Below, in pieces: positions 54,389 through 64,000 of a DNA stretch of 64,000 bases; the stretch's first letter is position 1; the number at the start of each line of letters is the position of its first letter. The notes below the pieces were generated by a model. The model was not told the origin of the DNA. It did not search any database and was given only the letters and a program-made list of their open reading frames with translations. The DNA is from Fagopyrum homotropicum (taxonomy: Eukaryota > Streptophyta > Magnoliopsida > Caryophyllales > Polygonaceae), in the NCBI GenBank assembly GCA_033239125.1, contig BSWB01000002.1:80906560-80970559 (forward strand), written 5' to 3'. The translations under genes and the position numbers were made by a program.

Positions 54389-57300
54389 ATGCGAAAGACT
54401 AGATCCACTAAAGATCTAGTTCCTTTCGATCCCGAATTGGAGAAAACCTTGAGAAGAAAGTTGAAGGAAAAGAAAATGGCTGAGAACAATGAGAAAAACC
54501 TCCAGGCTGAACTGAACGAAGCTCAACGCCAACTTCAGTTGAGTGAGAAAGCACGACTAGATGCTGAAACGAGTCATCAATTTCAGATTGATGAACTAAG
54601 AGCTATGATGTTGGACATGAAGTTGGAATTGAATGAATCTCGGAAGAAGAAGAAAGTCAAGACACCGACTAAATCCATTAGGAATGACTCATCCGATGAT
54701 GAAGAACTTGACCCGGACATGCCGGAGCTTGAGGAGATCGATCCACTACTTCGTCCTATTCGAAACACCCCAAAACCACGGGTTGTTCCTCGCTTCCCAA
54801 CTAGGGATGTGAGAGTTGCTAATGAAGGTGATAGACCCCGAACTTTGGGGCAACAGATGGACCCAATTCAGCAACCACGCCGTCTAGGTGTGGATTTCGG
54901 AGCTAAAGACATCCAGGAGTTTAGCTTCTCACCACAAGTCATCACCATGGTTCGCCAAAGTCAATACGGCGGAGCAAGTACTGAATCTCCTCATCAACAC
55001 TTGCAGAATTTCGAGATTCTCATGGAGACTATGAAGCCGAAGAAGGCTACTACAAGCAATTACAAGATCAAACCGTTCTTCTTTTCTTTGAAGGACAAGG
55101 CTCTAGCTTGGTACCAAACACTTCCAGCTGCAAAGCTGGCTACATGGGAGGAGTTGTCTTCGGAATTCCTCACTAAATTCTTTCCGCCATCCAAAACGGC
55201 GGAATTGAGAGGTAAGATAAATGCTTTTTCTATAAAACCTAACGAAAGCTTGTTTCAATCTTGAGAAAGGTTTCAGGATCTCTTGTTGGATTGCCCACAC
55301 CATGGCATTTCAAAACTGGAATTATTGGAGATTTACTATAAGGGATTGGATGTGGAAACACAATTCAACCTTCAATCTCTCTCTTGTGGCACATTCATGG
55401 ACATGAGAGAGGATGACGCTTGGGACTTCATTGAGAAGCAAGCCCAAGTGATTGAGAAGTATTCCCACCGGAAGGTGGACTCAAATAGCCGGAATCAAGG
55501 CGATCCGGGAGCTAAGTTGAACCAAGCTGCTCAAACACAAATATTCTCCCTCAATAATAAGATCAAAGAGTTGAGGGAAGTGCTCAAAACAAGTCTTCAA
55601 AAGACTAAGGAGCAAGAAGCCAACTACATGGGAAGGGATAACAATCAAAGGAGTGATAACCGGAACTCCAATTGGAACAACAACAATAATAACCGGAACT
55701 CCAATTGGAACAATAACAATAGGAACTCCAACAACAACAATTGGAGGTCAAATCAGCAAAATCCAGGTAATCCTTATTCTCATGCTGAAAAGGCTCTAAC
55801 ATCTCCATCTTCTTCTACTCCTTTAACAAGCCACGAACAATCAAGCGGATCAAACAAACCCGATCCCATGCTAGAGACGATCCTAGGCAAACTACAAGGG
55901 TTGGAGAGCTATATAACTTCGGTTGATAAAGCTCAAAAAGCTTTGGAAAGCCAAGTATTTAACAAGGCCGGAGAGGTTCCAAGAGACCAAGGGAAACTTC
56001 CCGGGAAGACGGAAGATAATCCAAAGGGAAGGGTTATGGCGATCACTACTAGGAGTGGCATAACAACTACCGATCCTCAACCTAAAGTAGTTGAAACCAC
56101 CACTAAAGAAGGAGAGGGAAAAGAGAAGGAAGATGTCTATGTTCCTCCTCCCGCCTACAAACCACCTCTACCTTTTCCTCAATCTAGAGCGCGTGCACGC
56201 CTAGATAAACACTTTGGTAAGTTTGTTGAACTTATGAGTAAGCTGCATATTAATATACCTTTTATGGATGCAATTCTAGGTATGCCAGCTTATGGGAAAT
56301 TCCTCAAGGAGATCCTCTCTAACAAGAGGAAATTGGAAGACATCGGAGAAGTCAAGATGAGTATGGAGTCATCCGAACTCATCAAGACTATGACGGAGAA
56401 TATGCCACCTAAGCTCCGTGATCCAGGATCCTTTTGCATACCCATCACGTTGGGAGAGACTACTTATGATGCACTTTGCAACCTTGGAGCATATGTGAGT
56501 ATCATACCACTTGCTCTATGCAAGGCAGTTGGTCTAGGAGAGCCTAGACCGGTGAAGATCACACTTTACATGGCTGATCGTTCCACCACTAAGCCGGTTG
56601 GGATATTAGAAGACATTCCGGTAAAACTCGGTAAGTTTTACATTCCTATAGATTTTGTCGTTCTTGACATCCCTGCAGATTACCCGGTTCCCATCATTCT
56701 TGGGAGACCATTCCTTGCAACATCTGGATGCATGGTCGATTGCAAGAATGGCCAGCTATCTTTCCATATAGGTGAAGAGAAGGTGGAATTCATACTCTCT
56801 TCCTTAATCAAGGAGCCAGCCTTGAGAGACAATGTCTTTGATATTTTTGATGAAGAAGAGTCTAGAGAGGTAGTAAGTTCAATCTTAATGAAAGACTCTC
56901 TTCAAAAGGTTCTTAGAATGAGCATCATGAAAGAAGGAGTGGAACATGATTGCAATGAGGATGTGAAGCCATTAGATGATATGGAGGAAGAACTAGGAAC
57001 AAGATTTGAAGAACTAGAATTAACTCCGGAAACTGTGAAGAAAATCGACCTGCATAAACTAAATCGTCCGATTTTTGAAAAGGCAACCCGATTTTTGACA
57101 ACAGAAAGAAAAATTGTGCCTCATATCGACCGATTTACTTCAGGGGAGGTCGATCCAGTGGGAAATTTTCTGGATTCTCCAAACTTCGCCGCAGCTGTTC
57201 TCGACTCTAATGATACATCACCCCCACCTCTAGAGACCTCTCCCACAACATCCGAAAGCCACGAATCATCATCAACCAAGGCACCTCCATCATTAGATTT

Positions 57301-59574
57301 GAAGCCACTCCCCACGCATTTAAGGTATGCATTTCTTGGCATTAATTCCACATATCCGGTCATAGTCAATGCGAAACTGAATGATGCTGAACTAGAGAAA
57401 CTTATGCATGTTCTGAAGCAACATAGGAGAGCATTAGGTTATACTATTGATGATTTAGTAGGAATAAATCCTTCGCTATGTATGCACAAAATTCTAATGG
57501 AAGAGGATTACAAGCCTTCACGCCAACCTCAAAGACGGTTAAATCCGGCAATGAAAGAGGTAGTGAAGAAAGAAATCCATAAGCTACTTGAAGCAGGTAT
57601 CATATTTCCTATTTCCGATAGCAAATGGGTGAGTCCAGTACAGGTAGTACCAAAGAAAGGAGGCATTACCATTGTTGCCAACAAAAACAACGAACTTATC
57701 CCCACACAGACAGTTACAGGGTGGCGAATGTGCATCGACTACCGCAAACTGAACGTGGCCACTAGGAAGGACCACTTCCCCCTTCCTTTTATTGATCAAA
57801 TGTTGGAAAGGTTAGCCCAACATTCTTACTTTTGTTATCTAGATGGATATAGCGGTTTCTTTCAGATTCCAATTCATCCGGATGATCAAGAGAAGACGAC
57901 TTTCACGTGCCCTTGGGGTACGTTTGCTTATAGAAGAATGCCATTCGGTCTATGCAACGCTCCAGCCACCTTCCAAAGGTGTATGATGGCAATCTTCTCC
58001 GAATACGTAGAGAATATCATGGAAGTCTTCATGGACGACTTTTCGGTATATGGTTCTTCCTTTGATAACTGTCTCTATAACCTTTCACTAGTTCTTAAGA
58101 GATGTGAGGACACTAACTTAGTCTTAAACTGGGAAAAGTGTCATTTCATGGTTACCGAAGGGATTGTGTTAGGTCATCTAGTATCACAAAGGGGAATAGA
58201 GGTTGATAGAGCAAAGATAGAAACCATTGAGAAGCTACCTCCCCCTTCTTCTGTGAAAGGAATTAGAAGCTTCTTAGGGCATGCAGGCTTCTATAGGAGA
58301 TTCATAAAGGATTTTTCTAAGATTTCAAAACCCTTAATTAATCTTTTGATGAAAGACGCAACTTTTGAATTTTCGAAAGATTGTTTAGATGCTTTTTGCA
58401 GGATCAAAGAAGCTTTGATTTCAGCACCAATCATTCAACCACCCGATTGGACTCTTCCTTTTGAGGTCATGTGCGACGCAAGCGACGTCGCTATAGGAGC
58501 CGTACTTGGACAGAAGAAAGATGGTCGCACTCATGCCATCTACTATGCTAGCAAAACGCTAGATGAAGCTCAATATAATTATGCAACCACAAAAAAGGAA
58601 CTTTTAGCCGTAGTGTACGCTTTTGAAAAGTTTCGTTCCTATCTTGTAGGTGCAAAGGTGATAGTCTATACGGACCATTCCGCAATTCGCTACTTATTCA
58701 CGAAGAAGGATGCGAAGCCAAGGCTTCTAAGACGGATATTACTCTTACAAGAGTTCGATTTGGAGATTCATGATAAGAAAGGATCGGAAAACTCCGTTGC
58801 TGATCATCTTAGTCGTCTTCCGCAACTCACCGATGAGACGGATGAACTTCCTATAGACGACTCATTTCCTGACGAGCAACTACATGAGATCGAAGAGTGT
58901 CTTCAACACATCTCAAAAGGTAATGATCCATGGTTTGCTGACATTGTGAATTACCTTGTTTGTCAGGAGATTCCACCCGGACTTTCATATGCCCAAAAGA
59001 AGAAGTTCTTTAGTGACGTCCGGCATTTCTATTGGAACGAACCTCTTCTATTCAAACGAGGTCCCGATGGCATATACAGGAGATGTATCCCCGAAGATGA
59101 GGTGGATAGCGTCATCCGCCATTGCCATTCCCTACCATGTGGCGGACATGCTAGTTCCAACAAAACTTGTGCTAAGGTACTTCGTTCCGGCTTCTTTTGG
59201 CCTACACTTTTCAAAGATGTGCAAAAGTTTGTTGTTGCTTGTGATGCTTGTCAAAGGACAGGTAATATATCAAGGAGGAATGAGATGCCTCTCAATAACA
59301 TACAAGAAGTAGAAATCTTCGATGTATGGGGCGTCGATTTTATGGGACCCTTCCCATCTTCATGCGGAAACCAATATATACTTCTTGCCGTAGACTATGT
59401 CTCAAGATGGGTAGAAGCAATCGCTTCTCCTACTAATGATGCAATGGTAGTGGTGAAGTTCTTCAATAGAACGATCTTCTCAAGGTTCGGAACTCCCCGA
59501 ACCATCATTAGTGACGGAGGAACGCATTTCACAGCCCGTCGATTTGAGACTCTATTGGCTAAGTATGGGGTGAC
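54389..59574 (+). pseudogene. Athila-like gag-pol of element D, 5' part
   Basis: One frame from MRKTRSTKDLVPFDPELEKTL. The gag core is at about 54900-55240. A TGA at 55262 falls where element C has TGG. The Asn-rich region is at 55620-55760. Protease: TYDALCNLGAYVSIIPL (56464-56514), where the catalytic Asp of DLGA is Asn (AAC at 56480), then IILGRPFL. RT: WVSPVQVVPKKGG, GWRMCIDYRKLN, FMDDFSVYGSS (58030-58062). RNase H: MCDASDVAIGAVLGQ, VYTDHSAIRYL, NSVADHLSRL. Integrase: CHSLPCGGHASSNKT, CDACQRTGN, WGVDFMGPF and ISDGGTHF; then it is cut at KYGVT by the solo LTR at 59575. RT and RNase H look intact. Loss of the protease Asp and the TGA would prevent function. Confidence 0.92.
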
Positions 59575-61348
59575 TGTTAGCATGAAATATTGTGATATTT
59601 TAGGTACGTTTTCTAAACGTATTTGATTCATATCGATAGTCTTTGATTGAACTTTATGCATATGTGAGCTAGTATTACCTATATTGTCGATATGGATGTC
59701 TACACTAGTTCTATGTTGATTTTTAGGTGATTTGGAGCTATTTCCGAACAGAATCGAGCAAAGGAGAGTTGAGTTGATATGTCCATAGATTAAGGACATT
59801 CTTTGGAAGAAACTTGGAGCTTTAGCTTGAGGAATGCACGAGGCTAGGGAAGAATCACGTTCTTGCCCTAAATTACGCCCTAAAATACGGCCGGAATCCA
59901 AACCACGTTCAGAATTACGGCCGTGGATTCAGAGTCAGAAATTGATGTTCATTCCAGAGGATATTACGGCCGTGGAACATATGGTGCAAACCGTATTTGT
60001 TTCCACGCCCTAAATTACGGTCGTGGAACACTTCCACGACCGTGATCTTGGCGAATCTTTTCGCCACACTTCGAAGCCACGATCTTTTGAAGATTGGGCC
60101 GGGCCGACACTTTGCCCTACATTATAAAAAGACGGACGAAGCAAGATTCCGTCATCATCGCTTACATCCTCGCTTAGGCTCGCTTACAATTCGCATATCT
60201 CCGCATACGTTCGGGAGGATCGTTTAGCGCTAGTTTGGAAGCTTTAATATCTCATTGGAGATTGAAGGTTCGCATCGGAGAATTGCCCTAATCTCGCACT
60301 TTTGGTGGAGATTGCTGCTGAGATTTCCGGATTGGCGGAAGATCGAAGTTTTCGGAAGATTTTGCAAGAAGATCTCTCTTCTTGTTTAGGTTTGATTTGG
60401 AAAACGGATTGACATCCCGTTTCCCTTTCTTCCCTAAGGTTGTGATTGTTTGCTTTACTTTGAATCTTTTGACATTACTTGTTCACTTTGTGACTTTGAG
60501 ATTGGTTTGAAGGTTATTGAAAGTTCTTGAAAGTTTCCATCTTTCTATCTTTTAATTCTTGAATTGATATCAACATGACTATTATTGGCTAAAAACCCTT
60601 AACAATTCTAAGGTGAAGGGTTGATAGTTGTGGCTTAGATGATGATAGATCGATCGCAAACAGATTAGACCCTGAGAGTTAGAGAGAATCGCCGACAACC
60701 TTAAATTACGGCCTGTTCTTGAGTCCACGGCCGTGGAACCTCAAGAACCAACCGTGATTTCCTTTGAATCCACGAACTTGCTTTTACTTTAATCCAAAGT
60801 TAAAGATTTGCTTTAACTTAGTTTAGACTTGTCTTTTCTAGGTGGTAGTGAAGCCTCAACAACCTCTACCTCGATTGTGAGCCTCAACAACCTCAATCGG
60901 TTAAGTTAGTCTTGATCTTTAGGTTATAAGTTTGGGTATTTGACACTAATCCTCATCTTTAGAATCTTTCTATATTGAGCCTCAACAACCTGTATAGAGA
61001 GTGCCTTTTAGGTGGGTTATATAAGGTTTTTGGAACTTCACCGTACGATTACCTTACATTAGTATACCTTTGCATATCTCAACTCTGTCTTTATATCATT
61101 AGTATATCTTGAATCGATTGCCACAACTGGATACCTGAATCTTTAGGATTGTTGTTTTCCCAATATTTGCAAAACTCTCATATTTATTCGCTTGATAACC
61201 TACTATCGAATTTGTTCCCACCCAAATCCCTGTGTTCGATACTCTGAAATTCTTGCTTAGCTACGTCGATCCGTACACTGCGGGTTCGCTGCTTGATTCT
61301 AGTTTTATAAATTTAAAGCTTATTTGCACACACCTTTAGGGGCGAACA
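59575..61348 (+). mobile_element. Solo LTR inserted in the integrase of element D (1774 bp)
   Basis: Starts TGTTAGCATGAAATATTGTG and ends CACACACCTTTAGGGGCGAACA. Flanks are GTGAC (59570-59574) and GTTAC (61349-61353), a 5-bp target duplication with one change. Removing the LTR and one flank copy leaves the integrase reading frame in phase. It carries CCACGGCCGTGG at 60725-60736, related TTACGGCCGTGG at about 59913 and 59963, and three (G/C)CCTCAACAACCT units near 60850-60990. Confidence 0.94.
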
Positions 61349-61984
61349 GTTACCCATAAGATAGCTACACCTTACCATCCGCAAACTAGCGGACAAGTTG
61401 AGATATCCAATAGAGAGATCAAGGGAATTTTAGAGAAAACCGTCTCTAAAACGAGGAAAGATTGGTCAATGAAGCTTGACGATGCACTATGGGCGTACAG
61501 GACAGCCTTCAAGACACCAAAAGGTACGACTCCATATAATCTTGTCTATGGTAAATCTTTTCATCTTCCTGTAGAGCTAGAGCATAAAGCATATTGGGCT
61601 ATCAAGTGGCTCAACTTTGACATGAAAGAAGCCGGAGAGAAGCGGCTCTTAGACATCAATGAGCTGGATGAGATCCGGGTAAATGCGTATGAGAACGCAA
61701 AGATCTACAAGGAACGGACAAAGCGTTGGCATGATAATCATATCATTCCAAAAGATCTGAAAGAGGGAGATCAAGTCCTTCTATTCAACTCGAGGCTTCG
61801 TCTGTTTCCAGGTAAGCTTAAATCCCGTTGGACAGGACCTTATGTAATTAAACGAATTTTCCCCCATGGTGCAGTTGAAGTATGGGATGAACAAAGCGGA
61901 AGTTTCAAGGTTAATGGCCAACGGTTGAAGAAATACACACTGGAAGCTCCGGTCGAGGAGATAGCTCCTATCCTCCTCCATTGA
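61349..61984 (+). pseudogene. Athila-like integrase, 3' part of element D
   Basis: Continues at HKIATPYHPQTSGQVEISNREIK, with the third catalytic residue (E in GQVE), followed by WAYRTAFKTPKGTTPYNLVYGK, EGDQVLLFNSRLRLFPGKLKSRWTGPYVIK and a stop at 61982-61984. Fully open. The protein ends with VEEIAPILLH. Confidence 0.9.
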
Positions 61985-62254
61985 ACACAAACCATACACC
62001 GTCCAACTAAAGACGATAAATCAAGCGCTTCTTGGGAGGCAACCCATGATAGTATAGTTTTTCCCTCCTTTCGTCACTTAGTTAGAGTAGATTAGTTGCT
62101 TTGTTTCTTTGTTTTCGCTTTTTATTTGTTCCTCGATGCACTCTTGGTTTGTCGTGTCATTAATCGCAGGAAATTAGGTCCAAATTGAGAGATCCATGGA
62201 GAAAGGGAGCATAAATCAGTTAAATCTTCAATTTCCATGAAGAACAAGGAAGGA

Positions 62255-62512
62255 AATCGAGCTGCATTAAGTTAATCGTTCGATTCAGGAACAGAGCAAG
62301 TCGATTTTTGACAATAGAAAGAAAAATCGACATGGAGATCGACCTGCTTAGAAAAATCGTCCGATTTTCCAATGTTCAGAGAAAAATCGAGTTACATTAA
62401 GTTAATCGTTCGATTCAGGAACAGAGCAAGTCGATTTTTGCCAACAGAAAGAAAAATCGACCTGGAGATCGACCTGCCTAGAAAAATCGTCCGATTTTCC
62501 GTATGTTCAGAG
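62255..62512 (+). repeat. 130-bp tandem duplication in the noncoding region of element D
   Basis: 62255-62384 is repeated at 62385-62512 with few changes. Each unit ends with AAAATCGTCCGATTTT (62353-62368 and 62483-62498), and a third copy follows at 62554-62569. The region lies between integrase and the env-like ORF. Confidence 0.9.
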
Positions 62513-63033
62513 AAAACGAGAGAAAAATTGCCCCGACGATTAAATCGGCCCTGAAAATCGTCCGATTTTCTTCACAATTTCTCGACCCTATATAAAGACT
62601 TAAACACTCGATTCCCTCATTCCAAACACTTCCACCCTCGATTTCTCTCTCTCAAGAACTCCGAAAATCGCCCATACCCTACAATCCTCATTCCTTAACC
62701 ATTTTGAATGATTCTTGGCTCCAAACAGAAGCATTTTCAACAAGGAACAAGGATCTAGCAACAACAAGCACGGCAATTGACTCTTCCACAAGGAATTCAG
62801 GTTTTTCATTCCAAAACCTAAGTTTCTCATTCGAATTTGAATCTTGCTTAGGAAGTGTTTGTTTGCTGAAATTGATAGAGGAGTTTGCTTAGGAATCACT
62901 ATAGGGAACTGTATGTGGTGATTGTTGAGACAGAACTTTACAGAATTGTGAGAATCGTAGAAATCGACAGAAAAATCGACCTAACCCAGAAAAATCGTCC
63001 GATTTGTGTGAAGAACAGGTTTTTGCTGCAGAA

Positions 63034-64000
63034 ATGGATATTGTGAAGAGAATAACTAGAAATACGGGGAAGAAGAAGGGATCTTCTTCCAAAGCCCCTC
63101 CCCCACCTCCACCACAACCTCAAAACATTTCTAAGCTTCCCCCTCCCCTATCCAAACACAAGAAAAGATATGAACGTATCTTAGATCGCCCATTTACCCC
63201 TCCTCGCTATATTGTGTTAGATGATCTAGATTCCTTGTTTGTTCGAGAGTATGTAGATATGATGCTTGATAGAGTTGGGCTGAGATAGTTTGCTATGATT
63301 AGGGAGGATGCATATACCGAGATCACCCTAGAGTTCCTTAGTATATTCGAGCATGATCCTAGAGAAAGGATGGTCACCTTCCGCCTTATGAGCCAAGATC
63401 ATACTATGTCTATTGATACTTTTGGCGACTTGTTCGGTTTTTCTTATTCAGATGCAGGCACATTTGCTAGAGGTGTTAGTGCTAGTGCCTTCTGGGAGGC
63501 CATTTCAGTGGGAGAGTATGGTGGGGGCAAGTGGAGACCCGGGAATTCGAAAGAGACTAGCATGTACAACCTTTCCTTTAAGGTAGTACATCGGATCCTT
63601 AGTGAGAGCTTATTCGCCCGGACAGAGACTCCACAGAAGCTCAACGCTGATGAGCTTTTTATTCTATACTGTATGACATCCACCACCATCCCCGACATTT
63701 CCTCCATGCTTGTTGACTATCTAGGAAAGATTGCCAACAAAGCTAAGGGCGACATTTGTGCTGGAGGCCTTGTCACTCATATGGCTAAGGCATTGGGATT
63801 AGACTTCTCGGGATGCACTCTAGCTGAGAGTGCCCTACCTTTAGGTTCACAGAGATTGGTTACTCGACAGGTTTTGATTCCTCGAGGGAGAGGAACCCTT
63901 CATGTGCCCATGCCATGGCACAAGGATCCAAAGAAGAAGCCATCCGAGATCATTTGGAAGCCCGAATACACTATTCGGAGCAAGAGGAACTGGAAGGAGA
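63034..64000 (+). pseudogene. Athila ORF-1 / env-position protein of element D, partial
   Basis: Starts MDIVKRITRNTGKKKGSSSK (63034), though an upstream in-frame ATG lies at 63004. A Pro-rich run and RYERILDRPFTPPRYIVLDDLDSLFVREYVDMMLDRVGLR follow, then a single TAG at 63286-63288. The same frame then stays open for 237 codons to the window end: FAMIREDAYTEITLEFLSIFEHD, RMVTFRLMSQDHTMSIDTFGDLFGFS, LNADELFILYCMTSTT and THMAKALGLDFSG. This matches what I know of the ATHILA ORF-1 family found after pol. No signal peptide or transmembrane segment is visible in this part, so the envelope role is unproven. Confidence 0.78.

Larger units (their letters stand above)
53813..64000 (+). mobile_element. 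Element D: Athila-like element inserted in element C, runs off the window
   Basis: A short 5' LTR (53813-54259), primer site at 54268, one long gag-pol frame, a solo LTR insertion inside integrase (59575-61348), the rest of integrase to 61984, a noncoding region with a 130-bp tandem repeat, and an env-like ORF open to the window end. More than 10 kb are visible; the 3' LTR lies outside. It is the best preserved element here, with one TGA in gag-pol and one TAG in the env-like ORF. Confidence 0.88.

Overview
The window is nuclear DNA of a flowering plant, most likely a eudicot. The evidence is an intron-rich gene for a plant-type MBOAT lysophospholipid acyltransferase, a SKP1-like gene, and dense nested LTR retrotransposons of plant lineages (Athila-type gypsy primed by tRNA-Asp, a SIRE-like copia, a chromovirus-like gypsy), plus a LINE and a Mutator-like element. 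There is no sign of bacterial or organellar DNA.

Layout. 1-3000: AT-rich DNA with a diverged minisatellite and a DUF1985-like fragment. 3018-4312: a non-autonomous Mutator-like element with ~170-bp inverted ends around a GC-rich gene-like segment. 4536-5156: an uncharacterised plant protein. 6294-12159 (-): a complete eight-exon LPLAT1-type gene (464 codons) whose 3.2-kb first intron holds a decayed copia element. 12967-14604: an old solo LTR. 15158-19127: a truncated Athila-like element with a 59-bp duplication on both sides and an 18-bp copied filler, lying just 3' of a five-exon, 136-codon AFG1-like gene or gene fragment (19214-20772, -). 22673-32552: a full-length but decayed SIRE-like copia element.

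34962-35693 (-): a SKP1-like gene with a shortened C-terminus. A 1.38-kb near-perfect palindrome (35725-37100) starts 31 bp upstream of its first ATG. 37119-43557: a chromovirus-like gypsy remnant between 38-bp direct repeats. 43860-49230: a dead LINE split by two solo LTRs, each with a target-site duplication. 49890-64000: a nest of Athila-like elements. Element C is interrupted in gag by element D; D is interrupted in integrase by a solo LTR and runs off the right end inside its env-like ORF.

How it works together: only the acyltransferase gene is clearly an intact host gene. The SKP1-like, AFG1-like and 4536-5156 genes may be expressed but are shortened or unassigned. The rest is a record of successive insertion, LTR-LTR recombination, break repair with copied filler, and point-mutation decay, in which many stops are TAG where CAG or TGG is expected. 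The most notable non-gene signals are the palindrome beside the SKP1-like gene, the templated-repair junctions, and the fact that each LTR family carries its own multi-copy short motif, three of them palindromic.
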